Notes: generated by a model from the letters alone, not told the origin. 64,000 bases of DNA from Bacteroidales bacterium (GCA_035299085.1 DATGXG010000024.1:248001-312000); one strand, 5' to 3'; numbered from the stretch's first letter, positions 9,023 to 18,737 are shown. Made by a program: numbers and translations.

Positions 9023-11334
9023 TACTTCTTCTTTTTCTTTTTCTCAGGTGACTCTTTTATGATGTTCATGCAATCATCAAATGAAAGTGTTTTGGGATCT
9101 GAACCTTTCGGAATTTTATAATTTTCTTTTTTATAGCTGATATAAGGTCCCCATCGCCCGTTCAAAACCGACAATTCCGGATCCTGCTTAAAGGTGCTGA
9201 TAACCTTATTACTGTCCTTTTCGCGTTTTTCCTTTATGATCTCTATGGCCCTGTCGAGTTCTATTGAATAGGGATCATCGTCCCGGCGAAGGGAATAGAA
9301 TTTTGAGTTATGCAATACATAAGGTCCGAAACGACCGGTTGAAACGGTTACTTCCTTATCTTCAAATTCACCTATTGTCCGTGGAAGTTTAAACAAATCA
9401 AGCGCTTCTTTAAGAGTGATCGATTCTATATTCTGACCTTTCCTTAACTGGGCATATTTTGGTTTCTCTTCTGCATTGGTCTCACCAATCTGGGCGACCG
9501 CCCCAAACCTTGCCATGCGGGCAAACACGGGCTTGCCGGTGGCGGGATCGTTTCCCAGCATTCTTTCGGGTTTTGCCACTTCTTTTTTGGCAAGTGAAGC
9601 TTCGATTTTTTCATGAAAAGGCTTATAAAACCGCTTGATCATGTCGGTCCAGTTCGCTTTGCCTTCAGCTATTTCATCGAATTCCTTCTCAACCGATGCC
9701 GTAAAATTGTAATCGAGGATCTCAGAAAACTGTCCTACAAGAAAATCATTAACCAGCATACCGATATTGTCGGGGAAAAGCTTTCCCTTTTCGGCACCAG
9801 TGATTTCGGTATTGACGGCTTCCCTTACTTTCCCGTTTTCGAGTATGATTATATTGTATTTTCGTTCTTTTCCCGGCCGCTCCTCTTTCATCACATATCC
9901 CCTTTGCTGGATTGTTGAAATAGTGGGAGCATAGGTTGAAGGCCGGCCGATTCCCAGTTCTTCAAGTTTTTTAACCAGACTGGCCTCGGTATACCTCGGC
10001 GGATAATGTGTGAACCGTTCAGTAGCATTCACTGACAGGTAAGGCAGGTTCATGCCCTTTTCAAGAGGCGGTAACAGGGTATCACCTTTTTCTTCGGTTT
10101 CATCATCCGTCGATTCAAGGTAAACCTTCAGGAACCCGTCGAATTTCATTACTTCGCCTTCAGCAACGAATTTTTGTTTTTTTCCTGAAACGTTAATTGA
10201 AACCGTTGTCTTTTCAAGACGGGCATCGCTCATCTGCGAAGCCACCGTTCTTTTCCATATCAGTTCATAAAGCCTTTTTTCAGTGCTGTTGCCTTCGATG
10301 CTCAGCTTATTCATATAAGCAGGCCTGATGGCTTCATGCGCTTCCTGGGCACCTTTGCTTTTGGTTTTGTAATTTCGTATGTTAAGGTAATCTTTGCCGA
10401 ATTCTTTTATTATAATATCTTCACAACCTGCAAGGGCGGTATTTGACAGGTTAACCGAGTCGGTACGCATATAGGTTATCAAACCGGCTTCATACAGTCT
10501 CTGGGCTACCGTCATGGTTTGGGAAACCGAATAGCCCAGCTTCCTGCTTGCTTCCTGCTGCAATGTGGATGTGGTAAATGGCGGAGAAGGCGATTTTTTT
10601 GCAGGCTTACGGGTTATGTCTTCAATGACAAAATCGGCATTCTTACAATGCTCAACAAATTCAAGGGCCTTCCGGTGATCCGAAAAACGCTCATCAAGCT
10701 CGGCTTTAAGCTGGTAGCGCTTCTTATCTTTATCCTGTACTTCGAAAACTGCTGAAATACGATATGATGAAGTGCTTTTAAACTGAATGATCTCACGCTC
10801 ACGTTCCACAATCAGCCTTACGGCAACAGACTGAACACGGCCGGCCGACAGTTGCGGTTTCACCTTTCGCCAAAGCACCGGTGATATTTCGAAGCCCACA
10901 AGCCGGTCAAGGATGCGCCTGGCCTGCTGGGCATTTACAAGATTCTGATCAATTTTTCGGTGATTCTCTACGGCGTGCAGAATGGCTTCCTTGGTGATCT
11001 CGTGAAACACGATCCTGCGTGTGTTTTCCTTATCCAGCTTAAGTTCTTCGGCCAGGTGCCATGCAATGGCCTCACCCTCGCGGTCCTCATCAGATGCAAG
11101 CCAAACAGTGGCTGCTTTTTTTACGGAATCTTTTAAATCGGCAACCGTCTTTTTTTTATCCTCAGGAACAATATACCGGGGCTTAAAATTGTTATTGATG
11201 TCAATGCCCAGATCCTCCTTTGATAAATCCCGAATGTGACCCATGCTCGACTTAACCGTGAAATCCTTTCCCAGGAATTTTTCAATGGTTTTTGCTTTTG
11301 CAGGTGACTCGACTATTACCAGATTGTTAATCAT
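9022..11334 (-). CDS. topA: DNA topoisomerase I
   Basis: Type IA topoisomerase that relaxes negative supercoils. The TOPRIM domain opens the protein (VIVESPAKAKTIEKFLG; DEDREGEAIAW at 82-92 with the metal-binding acidic residues). The catalytic Tyr288 is in LITYMRTDS. At 770 residues it is shorter than the E. coli enzyme. Instead of Cys4 zinc fingers, the C-terminus has glycine- and tyrosine-rich repeats (GRFGPYVLH, GRWGPYISY) followed by a KKKKKK tail, the common layout in this phylum. It is divergent from the PBP1A gene across a 103-bp spacer, and the arginase-fold gene is coupled downstream. Confidence 0.97.
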   Translation of the reverse strand: MINNLVIVESPAKAKTIEKFLGKDFTVKSSMGHIRDLSKEDLGIDINNNFKPRYIVPEDKKKTVADLKDSVKKAATVWLASDEDREGEAIAWHLAEELKLDKENTRRIVFHEITKEAILHAVENHRKIDQNLVNAQQARRILDRLVGFEISPVLWRKVKPQLSAGRVQSVAVRLIVEREREIIQFKSTSSYRISAVFEVQDKDKKRYQLKAELDERFSDHRKALEFVEHCKNADFVIEDITRKPAKKSPSPPFTTSTLQQEASRKLGYSVSQTMTVAQRLYEAGLITYMRTDSVNLSNTALAGCEDIIIKEFGKDYLNIRNYKTKSKGAQEAHEAIRPAYMNKLSIEGNSTEKRLYELIWKRTVASQMSDARLEKTTVSINVSGKKQKFVAEGEVMKFDGFLKVYLESTDDETEEKGDTLLPPLEKGMNLPYLSVNATERFTHYPPRYTEASLVKKLEELGIGRPSTYAPTISTIQQRGYVMKEERPGKERKYNIIILENGKVREAVNTEITGAEKGKLFPDNIGMLVNDFLVGQFSEILDYNFTASVEKEFDEIAEGKANWTDMIKRFYKPFHEKIEASLAKKEVAKPERMLGNDPATGKPVFARMARFGAVAQIGETNAEEKPKYAQLRKGQNIESITLKEALDLFKLPRTIGEFEDKEVTVSTGRFGPYVLHNSKFYSLRRDDDPYSIELDRAIEIIKEKREKDSNKVISTFKQDPELSVLNGRWGPYISYKKENYKIPKGSDPKTLSFDDCMNIIKESPEKKKKKK

Positions 11335-11437
11335 TACATAAACGTTTATGACGGTGCAAATAAATCAATTATGGCTCTAAGTTCAAAATTTTAAATCAAA
11401 TAATTGCTATTTTTACCGTCTTCACTGTAATATTTCT

Positions 11438-13789
11438 ATGAATACAACTAATATCGACAGGAAAAAGTTTAATAAATATTTTTGGGTGATATTTACGGCT
11501 CCGTTCGCTCTCCTTGCGTTATTGCTTCTGCTTGCCGCATTTGGAGCCCTTGGTTATATGCCTGATGTTAAAGCACTTGAAAATCCAAAAATAAACCTTG
11601 CTTCTCAGTTAATTTCAGAAGACGGAAAAGTGATCGGTTCTTTTTATTACAGTAACCAGAATCGCTCGTATGTGGATTATGATGAACTACCCCCGCACCT
11701 TGTAAAAGCATTGCTGGCAACCGAAGACAAACGTTTCTACAGTCACTCGGGTGTTGACGCCAAAGGTATTGCCCGTATGGTGATCAAAAGTGTGCTGCTG
11801 ATGCAGAAAAATTCGGGAGGCGGAAGTACGATTACCCAACAGCTGGCCAAAATGCTCTTTCATGAGCCCCCAAAAACTACAATCGGACGGGGATTTCAGA
11901 AAATTAAGGAATGGATCATTGCAGTCAGGCTTGAGAAGGCATATACAAAGGAAGAAATCATCACCATGTATTTCAACCAGTGTGATTTTGTGAATGAAGC
12001 CGCCGGAATAAAATCAGCCGCACAGGTATATTTCAGTACAGTTCCCGACTCGCTGAATATAGAGCAAAGCGCCATGCTGGTGGGTATGGCTAAGAACCCT
12101 GCTTATTTTAATCCGAACGATTCAAATAAACGGCAACGGGTAAAACTTCGCCGGAATGTGGTGCTGAACCAGATGAGAAAAATGAATTATCTCACTACCG
12201 AACAGGCGGATTCACTGAAGGGGCTGCCCCTCGAAATGAAATTTCAGCGAATCTCACATGACCAGGGACTTGCCACCTATTTCAGGGCGTACATTCAAAG
12301 AACCTTACTGGCAAAAGAACCCAGGCGGAAAGACTATTTTGATTACACAGTGTATAAGCAGGATTCGCTCAAATGGATGAACGATCCGATGTACGGCTGG
12401 TGCAATAAAAATAAGAAACCCGACGGAAAACCATACAACCTTTTTACCGACGGGTTAAAAATCTATTCCACCGTTAATTCCAAAATGCAACAGTACGCTG
12501 AAGAAGCTGTACGGGAACACCTTGCTAATTTCCTGCAACCCGCCTTTTTTAAAGAAAAGAGAAAAAGCAAACGGGCGCCTTTTTCATCTGATCTTTCAGA
12601 TAAGGATATAGACAGGATTATGTGGCGCGCTGTAATGAATTCAGACAGGGGTAAAAAGATGAAGGACCAGGGAATTTCTTCATCCGCCATAATGAAGGTT
12701 TTTAAAAAACCGGTTGAGATGAGGGTATTCAGCTGGAGAGGTCCAATTGACACCACCATGTCGCCCTATGATTCCCTCAGGTATTACAAAACTCTCCTGC
12801 GTACCGGTTTTATGGCTATTGAACCCACCACAGGCAATGTCAAAGCGTATGTGGGAGGTATTGATTTTGCAAGCTTTAAATACGACCAGGTGACCCAGGG
12901 GAAACGGCAGGCAGGATCAACCTTTAAGCCTTTCCTCTACATTCTTGCCATGCAGGAGGGAAAAACACCCTGCGACCAGGTATTGAACATAAAGCAGACA
13001 TTCATAACGAAAGATACGATTGGCATCTGGGAACCCAAAAGCAGCAGTCCCAAAAAAGACCTGAACCAGCTCAAAACATTGAAGTGGGGACTTGCCACAT
13101 CGGAAAATAATATTTCCGCATACCTTGTAAAGCAGTACAATCCCCAGCCAATTGCCGATATCGCCCATAAAATGGGAATAACCAGTTACATCGACCCGGT
13201 ACCTTCAATGATTTATGGAACTTCGGATATGTCGGTTGAAGAAATGGTAGCATCGTATGCCACTTTTGCCAATAAAGGCATGCATACCAACCCCGTATAC
13301 ATTACCCGTATTGAGGACAAAAATGGCAACGTGCTGGCTGAATTCAAGCCCGAGCGCACCGAAGCCATCAATGAACAAACCGCTTACCTGATGCTTAACC
13401 TGATGGAAGGGGTTGTAAATTTTGGTACCGCTGTCCGTCTAAGATATCGCTATAATTTCACTGCTGAAATGGCCGGGAAAACAGGAACCACGCAGAACCA
13501 TTCCGACGGCTGGATGATTGGCATAACACCTAAACTGGTAGCCGGTTGCTGGGTTGGCGCCGAAGACCGTTCGGTGCACTTTGATTACATGACAATGGGA
13601 CAGGGCGCCACTATGGCACTGCCCATTTATGCCGAATTCATGAAGCGGGTTTACGCCGATAAAACACTGGGCATAACCCAGCAGGATGTTTTTGAAGTCC
13701 CCCCAGGCATGCCTCCGATCCCCAACTGCAACGACGTCAACGCCCAGGGCGCTGATGAGGGGTATTGGGAGAATGAGTGGGTAGAGTAG
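11438..13789 (+). CDS. mrcA: Bifunctional penicillin-binding protein 1A (class A PBP)
   Basis: Membrane-anchored peptidoglycan polymerase and cross-linker. One N-terminal transmembrane helix (about 14-38) is followed by a GT51 glycosyltransferase domain with the catalytic Glu96 in ATEDKRFYSH and GGSTITQQLAK at 128-138. The transpeptidase domain has Ser494-x-x-Lys497 (STFK), SEN at 555-557 and KTG at 681-683, so both activities should be intact. The 783-residue length is typical. A near-consensus -7 element (TATTTTTA) lies about 28 bp before the start. The gene is followed by a 500-bp repeat element rather than another coding region. Confidence 0.95.
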   Translation: MNTTNIDRKKFNKYFWVIFTAPFALLALLLLLAAFGALGYMPDVKALENPKINLASQLISEDGKVIGSFYYSNQNRSYVDYDELPPHLVKALLATEDKRFYSHSGVDAKGIARMVIKSVLLMQKNSGGGSTITQQLAKMLFHEPPKTTIGRGFQKIKEWIIAVRLEKAYTKEEIITMYFNQCDFVNEAAGIKSAAQVYFSTVPDSLNIEQSAMLVGMAKNPAYFNPNDSNKRQRVKLRRNVVLNQMRKMNYLTTEQADSLKGLPLEMKFQRISHDQGLATYFRAYIQRTLLAKEPRRKDYFDYTVYKQDSLKWMNDPMYGWCNKNKKPDGKPYNLFTDGLKIYSTVNSKMQQYAEEAVREHLANFLQPAFFKEKRKSKRAPFSSDLSDKDIDRIMWRAVMNSDRGKKMKDQGISSSAIMKVFKKPVEMRVFSWRGPIDTTMSPYDSLRYYKTLLRTGFMAIEPTTGNVKAYVGGIDFASFKYDQVTQGKRQAGSTFKPFLYILAMQEGKTPCDQVLNIKQTFITKDTIGIWEPKSSSPKKDLNQLKTLKWGLATSENNISAYLVKQYNPQPIADIAHKMGITSYIDPVPSMIYGTSDMSVEEMVASYATFANKGMHTNPVYITRIEDKNGNVLAEFKPERTEAINEQTAYLMLNLMEGVVNFGTAVRLRYRYNFTAEMAGKTGTTQNHSDGWMIGITPKLVAGCWVGAEDRSVHFDYMTMGQGATMALPIYAEFMKRVYADKTLGITQQDVFEVPPGMPPIPNCNDVNAQGADEGYWENEWVE

Positions 13790-13796
13790 TGCTCAT

Positions 13797-14308
13797 CGGG
13801 GTTTCACCCCGAACCCTGAGCTACTTTTTTTCTGCAGCAAAAAAAAGTAGCCAAAAAATGCCGCCGCTGCTGAAAAAATCGCTAAAAATTAATTCACTGC
13901 GCTAAAAGAAAAGAATTCGCCCGCAGGAATCGGGCTCAGACAGCTTTTCTTTCTTAACGCTTTGTGAATTAATTTTTTTAACGCGTTTTTTCAGAGGCGG
14001 ACATTCCGGTCCATTGGCGTGATCTCTAAGTTTAACGAAAAGGATAGTCATTAAAACCATCTCACTGTTTAATTTATAAAACCACTCCGACAATAAAAGC
14101 ACCGTGGGCTGGCCATGACAAAACGCTTAGGAGACGTGGCTGTGAATGTCGCATGGCATAGAATTTCAAAAAAGGAGCTTGCGACACTTTTTTAGAAATT
14201 CTTGACATGCGGCAGAGCGCGTTGGGAGTCGTTTTGTCTTGATTTTTCTTGCTTCGTTCTTTTTATCAAGAAAAAGAATGAAGTGGGGTTCGGGGCGAAG
14301 CCCCCGAT
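13797..14308. repeat. About 0.5-kb non-coding repeat element bounded by inverted repeats
   Basis: This spacer between convergent mrcA and radA has no credible gene. Its ends are inverted copies: GGGGTTTCACCCCGAACCC near 13797 and, near 14288-14308, GGGTTCGGGGCGAAGCCCC. Inside, 13861-13996 forms a long imperfect hairpin. CTGAAAAA, TTAATTCAC and AGAAAAG on the left face TTTTTTCAG, GTGAATTAA and CTTTTCTTT on the right. Short ORFs such as 13902-14102 on the minus strand are products of this palindrome. The structure suggests a REP/MITE-like element; no transposase is present. Copies elsewhere in the genome would confirm it. Confidence 0.65.
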
Positions 14309-14326
14309 CAAATGCTATGTTTTATA

Positions 14327-15706
14327 CTATATACTATCGGTGGTCTTAAAGAGATATTGCACTGCTTCCTCAACTCGATTAACCTTTAGCACAGAAACTT
14401 TCTCCTTTTCAGGTATATTTATTCTTTCGTATGCTCCCGAGACCATTACGGCTGTAAAGCCAAGCCGTCCGGCTTCGCGGATGCGGTTTTCAATACGAGT
14501 GACGGGACGGATTTCGCCGGATAGGCCAACCTCCGCACTGAAACACATTTTCTTTGTCACGGCCTTGTCAACAGCCGACGACAACACTGCCCCGATCACT
14601 GCAAGGTCAAGCGCCGGGTCTGTCACCCGTAATCCCCCTGCCAGGTTCAGAAACACATCCCTCGTAGCCAGCTTGAACCCTGCCCTCCTCTCCAATACAG
14701 CCAACAGCATGTTGAGCCTGCGAACATCATAGCCGGTAGACACCCGCTGGGGAGTTCCGTAGGCAGCTGTGCTTACAAGTGCCTGAACTTCTATCAGGAA
14801 CGGTCTTATCCCGTCAATGGTGGCCGCTGTTGTAATGCCACTTAATCCTTCATTGCTCTTATTGATAAGTACCTCCGAAGGATTGGCAACCTCACGCAAC
14901 CCGTTATCCAGCATTTCAAAAATTCCAAGTTCTGCCGTGGCTCCAAACCTGTTTTTTGATGCCCTCAGAATACGATACATGTAATGCTGGTCGCCTTCGA
15001 AAAGTAAAACAGTATCTACAATGTGCTCCAGGATTTTCGGACCTGCCAGCGTACCATCTTTTGTAATATGGCCGATCAGGAATACAGGCGTGGATGTTTC
15101 TTTTGCAAATTTCATCAGCTTTCCGGCACATTCCCTGATCTGAGATATGCTGCCGGGCGATGATTCAAGGCTCTCATCCTGAAGTGTCTGTACTGAATCG
15201 ATAATCAGAATATCAGGCTTCAGGTTCTGTAGGTGGTTAAAAATCGACTGCAGGGAAATTTCGCTCAGTACGTAGCAGTTTTCATTTTTACGGCCTATTC
15301 GTTCGGCCCTCATACCGATCTGCTGTATACTTTCCTCGCCGGAGATATACAGCACCTTGTAATTGCTCATGGCCAGCGCTACCTGCAAAGCAAGGGTTGA
15401 TTTTCCGATTCCAGGTTCGCCGCCTATTAGAATAACGGACCCCCTGACAAGTCCGCCACCAAGAACACGGTTTAATTCTGCAGTTTGTGTGTCAAACCTG
15501 GGCTGACTTTTAGAATCTACTTCATGAAGCTTAACGGGGGCACCGCCACCGCTGCTGAAAAACGGACTGTCAGCAACGGCACTTGTTTTTACAATGGCTT
15601 CCTCCGAAAAAGAGTTCCATTGATTGCATGACGGACATTTGCCTACCCATTTCGGGGCTTCAAACCCGCAGTTACGGCAGACAAAAACAGTTTTTGCCTT
15701 GGCCAT
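14327..15706 (-). CDS. radA: DNA repair protein RadA
   Basis: A 459-residue RecA-like ATPase that helps process recombination intermediates. The N-terminal zinc finger has Cys10, Cys13, Cys24 and Cys27. The Walker A motif GGEPGIGKST is at 95-104, followed by the RadA-specific KNRFG motif in ASKNRFG and a C-terminal Lon protease-like domain. Everything expected is present. The start overlaps the rfaE2 stop by one base (TGATG on the minus strand), so radA is the last gene of the panC-panD-rfaE2-radA run. The stop lies just beyond the repeat element that fills the spacer to mrcA. Confidence 0.96.
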   Translation of the reverse strand: MAKAKTVFVCRNCGFEAPKWVGKCPSCNQWNSFSEEAIVKTSAVADSPFFSSGGGAPVKLHEVDSKSQPRFDTQTAELNRVLGGGLVRGSVILIGGEPGIGKSTLALQVALAMSNYKVLYISGEESIQQIGMRAERIGRKNENCYVLSEISLQSIFNHLQNLKPDILIIDSVQTLQDESLESSPGSISQIRECAGKLMKFAKETSTPVFLIGHITKDGTLAGPKILEHIVDTVLLFEGDQHYMYRILRASKNRFGATAELGIFEMLDNGLREVANPSEVLINKSNEGLSGITTAATIDGIRPFLIEVQALVSTAAYGTPQRVSTGYDVRRLNMLLAVLERRAGFKLATRDVFLNLAGGLRVTDPALDLAVIGAVLSSAVDKAVTKKMCFSAEVGLSGEIRPVTRIENRIREAGRLGFTAVMVSGAYERINIPEKEKVSVLKVNRVEEAVQYLFKTTDSI

Positions 15707-16197
15707 CAGGTACTCCTGATTTTATTGATAATATTCGAGCTTGAAAAACCTTCAACAAACGGTATAGTAAGTACTTTTCCGCCTTTAGCCTTAACAATAT
15801 CGTACCCCACGATATCTTCCACCTTGTAATCGCCGCCCTTTACAAGAACATCAGGCTGCACTTTGCTGATCAGATTATATGGGGTCTCTTCGTCAAAAAG
15901 GGCCACTGCCGTCACAAATCCAAGGGCTGCCAGAACGAGCGCCCTGGTGTTCTCATCCTGGTAAGGACGATCGGGACCTTTCAGTTTTTTCACGGATGCA
16001 TCCGTATTTAGGCCTATAAACAGGAAATCACCCATGGAGGATGCTTTAGCCAGGTATTGGATATGCCCGCTGTGCAGTATATCAAAGCATCCGTTTGTAA
16101 AAACAACCGACTTACGTCTGAACGATGTAACTCTTAACCAGCGATCAAGCGCTTCTCCCGATAGAATTTTTTCATATACTGCGTTAAGGCGGGGCAT
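15706..16197 (-). CDS. rfaE2: D-glycero-beta-D-manno-heptose 1-phosphate adenylyltransferase
   Basis: A 163-residue nucleotidyltransferase of the RfaE2/HldE C-terminal type, which makes ADP-heptose for LPS core or glycoprotein. The HxGH-class motif is in VFTNGCFDILHSGHIQYL, with LKGPDRPYQDENTRA and the C-terminal GFSSSNIINKI as family features. In Proteobacteria this domain is fused to a kinase; here it is a single-domain protein, as is common in Bacteroidota. No heptose kinase gene (rfaE1) is nearby. It overlaps radA by one base and follows panD by 9 bp, so it is probably co-transcribed with both. Confidence 0.9.
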   Translation of the reverse strand: MPRLNAVYEKILSGEALDRWLRVTSFRRKSVVFTNGCFDILHSGHIQYLAKASSMGDFLFIGLNTDASVKKLKGPDRPYQDENTRALVLAALGFVTAVALFDEETPYNLISKVQPDVLVKGGDYKVEDIVGYDIVKAKGGKVLTIPFVEGFSSSNIINKIRST

Positions 16198-16206
16198 GGT
16201 GGTGGT

Positions 16207-16557
16207 TTATTTTACTTTATTTGTGTTCGTATCAGGGAGAACAATCCGGGGCTTGAATCGTTTAGCCTCTTCAAAATCCATGGAGGCATACGACATGATA
16301 ATTACAACATCACCCACACAGGTCCGGCGTGCGGCAGGGCCGTTAAGACATATTACGCCCGATCCCCTCTGACCTTTTATTACATAGGTTTCAAGTCGCT
16401 CTCCGTTGTTAATATTAACAACCTGCACCTTTTCATTCTCAATCAGGTTTGAAGCATCCATCAAATCCTCATCAATGGTGATGCTTCCCATATAATTGAG
16501 ATTGGCCTCGGTTACAGTTACGCGATGTATTTTCGATTTAAGGATTTCAATTTGCAT
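16207..16557 (-). CDS. panD: Aspartate 1-decarboxylase
   Basis: PanD makes beta-alanine from aspartate for pantothenate synthesis, using a pyruvoyl group produced by self-cleavage. The 116-residue proenzyme has the cleavage site Gly24-Ser25 in YMGSITID, and Ser25 becomes the pyruvoyl group. [20 protein letters not shown] is the conserved C-terminal part of the double-psi barrel. It lies 8 bp downstream of panC, the enzyme that uses its product, on the same strand. Confidence 0.96.
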   Translation of the reverse strand: MQIEILKSKIHRVTVTEANLNYMGSITIDEDLMDASNLIENEKVQVVNINNGERLETYVIKGQRGSGVICLNGPAARRTCVGDVVIIMSYASMDFEEAKRFKPRIVLPDTNTNKVK

Positions 16558-16565
16558 AGTTAAAT

Positions 16566-17411
16566 TTACAAAGAAAAATTAATATTGTCGATCAGCCGGA
16601 TTTTGCCTACCCGTGCGGCAATGCAGCCTGTTATATTGTCCTCGCCTTCCCAGGCGCTGACAGGCAGAAGGGTGGATCCGTTCACAATTTCAAAATATTC
16701 AAGGTCGATACCCGGTGTTGCATTTATTTTATCCGTTACATGACTCACTATTTCGACCGGATCATGGTTGCTTTTCAACTCACGCGCTTCAAAAAGTGAT
16801 TTCGATAAAATAAGTGCCGTTTTTCTTTCATCGGCACTGAGCAACATATTGCGCGAGCTCATGGCCAGTCCATCCGGTTCCCGGATAATGGGACATGCCA
16901 CTATTTCAACGGGGTAATGTAAAGTTTTGACCACATACCGGATGATAACAAGCTGCTGAAAATCCTTGATGCCAAAATAAGCCCGGTGAGGTTTCACCAT
17001 GTCAAACAACCGGGTTACCACCTGTGCCACGCCGTTAAAATGACCGGGCCGGTGCTTCCCTTCCATTACCTTTTCAAGTCCACCGAAATCAAATATGCGT
17101 GTATCCGGTTCAGGATAAACTTGCTTTTCATCGGGAATGAAAACAATGTCACAACCGGCTGCTTCCAGCATGGCGCTGTCTTTTTCAGGCATACGGGGAT
17201 ACCGTTTCAGGTCATCCTTGTCATTAAACTGCGTTGGATTTACAAAAATGCTGGCGATTGTAATATCATTTTCCTTTTTACTGCGCTGCACCAATGATAT
17301 ATGTCCGTTATGCAGTGCACCCATTGTAGGGACAAAACCTATTGTTTTGCCCGATTCTCTGATATCCCTTACCTGGGCGGCCAGGATATCTTTCATGTAA
17401 GTGATTTCCAT
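16566..17411 (-). CDS. panC: Pantoate-beta-alanine ligase
   Basis: PanC joins pantoate and beta-alanine with ATP to form pantothenate. The 281-residue protein has the HIGH-like motif in [14 protein letters not shown] (28-41), the substrate-binding FGIKDFQQL and SSRNMLLS in place of KMSKS. Length and motifs are standard. It is first in the panC-panD-rfaE2-radA run. The 273-bp region upstream holds no other long gene but does contain a Pho-box-like repeat and a short ORF, so it may have an unusual leader or a small neighbour. Confidence 0.95.
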   Translation of the reverse strand: MEITYMKDILAAQVRDIRESGKTIGFVPTMGALHNGHISLVQRSKKENDITIASIFVNPTQFNDKDDLKRYPRMPEKDSAMLEAAGCDIVFIPDEKQVYPEPDTRIFDFGGLEKVMEGKHRPGHFNGVAQVVTRLFDMVKPHRAYFGIKDFQQLVIIRYVVKTLHYPVEIVACPIIREPDGLAMSSRNMLLSADERKTALILSKSLFEARELKSNHDPVEIVSHVTDKINATPGIDLEYFEIVNGSTLLPVSAWEGEDNITGCIAARVGKIRLIDNINFSL

Positions 17412-17471
17412 ATCTCTGCTCCGGGTGCAAAGATAAGAGAAATTTAATGGTCAATCTCAGTATGGGGGGAA

Positions 17472-17612
17472 TCAGAACAATTTTGGAGAATTCAGGCAGT
17501 CGGCCGTTATAACACATAGAATTCCTGATGGAATGCCTATAAGTAAAAGCCATTTCAGATCTTCTTTATAAACAGAGAAACTGTGCATCAATCTTAACCA
17601 ATACTTTTTCAT
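17472..17612 (-). CDS. Possible 46-aa small membrane protein downstream of a Pho box
   Basis: A short minus-strand ORF (ATG at 17612, TGA at 17472) encoding 46 residues. It begins MKKYWLRLMHSF, then has a charged KEDLK, then a hydrophobic stretch WLLLIGIPSGILCVITA that could span the membrane once, and ends NSPKLF. It does not overlap panC. Three 11-bp-phased TAACATT-like heptamers lie 35-63 bp upstream on the same strand, and TAAATTTA (one mismatch from TAnnTTTG) lies between. There is no Shine-Dalgarno, which is normal in this phylum. I do not recognise the protein. It could be a real phosphate-responsive small protein or the remnant of a longer gene. Confidence 0.4.
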   Translation of the reverse strand: MKKYWLRLMHSFSVYKEDLKWLLLIGIPSGILCVITADCLNSPKLF

Positions 17613-17646
17613 AGTAAGATTCAGATTGTAGTAAATTTACTATCTG

Positions 17647-17675
17647 TATGTTACATTAATGTTTCAGTAATGTTA
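17647..17675 (-). promoter_or_regulatory. Pho-box-like array (3 heptamers, 11-bp period)
   Basis: Reading the minus strand: TAACATT (17669-17675), AAACATT (17658-17664), TAACATA (17647-17653), spaced exactly 11 bp. This is the same unit and phase as the arrays before phoB, the porin and DUF47-pit. It sits just past the glycosyltransferase stop and points toward the 46-codon ORF and panC. Confidence 0.65.
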
Positions 17676-17684
17676 AGTTTTAGG

Positions 17685-18737
17685 TCAGAGTAGTTTTTTC
17701 GAAGGAATCATTTTAAACTTCCGGGGTGATTTAAAGCCTTCAAAATTTCCATCCACGTACATTTCAAAAATGCGGTTAATTATTTTTTCAGTTACATCGG
17801 GATAGGTGACTTCAATTTTGTAATCTTGAACAATCCATTCACAGATTCTTTCAAATTTAGATTTTGTAAGTTTTTTAACAACCGGTACCCCCATTGACTT
17901 TAAAGCTGCTGCGTTAAAAAACTGCTCATATTGATTTTTCATGGGAACTACCAATAACTTCTTACCCAGGAAAAGCGCCTCAGCCGGAGTTTCAAACCCC
18001 GCACCGCATAAAATACCCTCACAGGAAACGATGCTTTGAGTGAAGGACCGGCTGTCAACGGGCCTGATTTCTATGTTATCTTTAACATAAGGCTTTGCTA
18101 TAACCGGCGAGAATATTTGAAATTTAATATCGGAAATTCTTCCGAGATATTCAAGAAGGAAGTTATCATCGTAGGCCGGAAGATAGACTGTATAATGGCC
18201 TTTATTCACCTTGGATGCTTCCCTGATCTCTTTCCGGATAATCGGCGTGAATAGTTGTTTTGAATAGCGGCTGAAGTGCAACCCAAAGTAATATCCTGAC
18301 GGAGCATAATTTTTAAGAATAAAACTGCCTATCGGGTCTTTATGATCCGGTTTGGGAATACCACTGTCAAGCAGGGCAGACTGATGACTGAGGGCAATAC
18401 AGGGTACTTTCTTCTTATAGCAAGCCCATGCTGACACTGGTTCAAAATCATTTAAAACAAAATCATAATCCTTAACGGGCAAACTATTGATTTCTTCCAT
18501 GAACCTCCTGACATTTGCCTTTTTATAGGTTTTTGAGAAATCGATTCCTCCTTTTTTGCCATGAGCAAAGGTCAATCCATGTAATCTGAACTCAGGCTCA
18601 AAGGGTAAGCTGAGATTGGCCTGGTCACCACTGATTAATACATCGGTTTCACAACGTTTTCTCAGTAGTGGTATGATCTCCCGGGCCCGGCTTACATGGC
18701 CATTACCTGTGCCCTGCACGGCATATAGTATTTTCAT
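17685..18737 (-). CDS. GT28/MGT-like glycosyltransferase, possible glycolipid synthase
   Basis: A 350-residue GT-B glycosyltransferase. The N-terminal VQGTGNGHVSRAREI (8-22) resembles the acceptor-side glycine/histidine motif of MurG/GT28 enzymes. The C-terminal CGAGFETPAEALFLGKKLLVVP is the donor-binding loop of the same group. The basic C-terminal tail (KSPRKFKMIPSKKLL) may help membrane attachment. Its start overlaps the end of the metallophosphoesterase gene by 4 bp (ATGA), so the two are coupled. Pairing with a phosphoesterase in a phosphate island suggests it glycosylates diacylglycerol, as Agt does in the PlcP-Agt lipid remodelling pathway. That role is inference; the fold assignment is firmer. 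Confidence 0.75.
   Translation of the reverse strand: MKILYAVQGTGNGHVSRAREIIPLLRKRCETDVLISGDQANLSLPFEPEFRLHGLTFAHGKKGGIDFSKTYKKANVRRFMEEINSLPVKDYDFVLNDFEPVSAWACYKKKVPCIALSHQSALLDSGIPKPDHKDPIGSFILKNYAPSGYYFGLHFSRYSKQLFTPIIRKEIREASKVNKGHYTVYLPAYDDNFLLEYLGRISDIKFQIFSPVIAKPYVKDNIEIRPVDSRSFTQSIVSCEGILCGAGFETPAEALFLGKKLLVVPMKNQYEQFFNAAALKSMGVPVVKKLTKSKFERICEWIVQDYKIEVTYPDVTEKIINRIFEMYVDGNFEGFKSPRKFKMIPSKKLL

Noticed and set aside
13902..14102. 66-residue minus-strand ORF and other short ORFs in the mrcA-radA spacer
   Set aside because: They lie on the arms of an imperfect palindrome and have low-complexity Lys/Ser composition; better explained by the repeat element.
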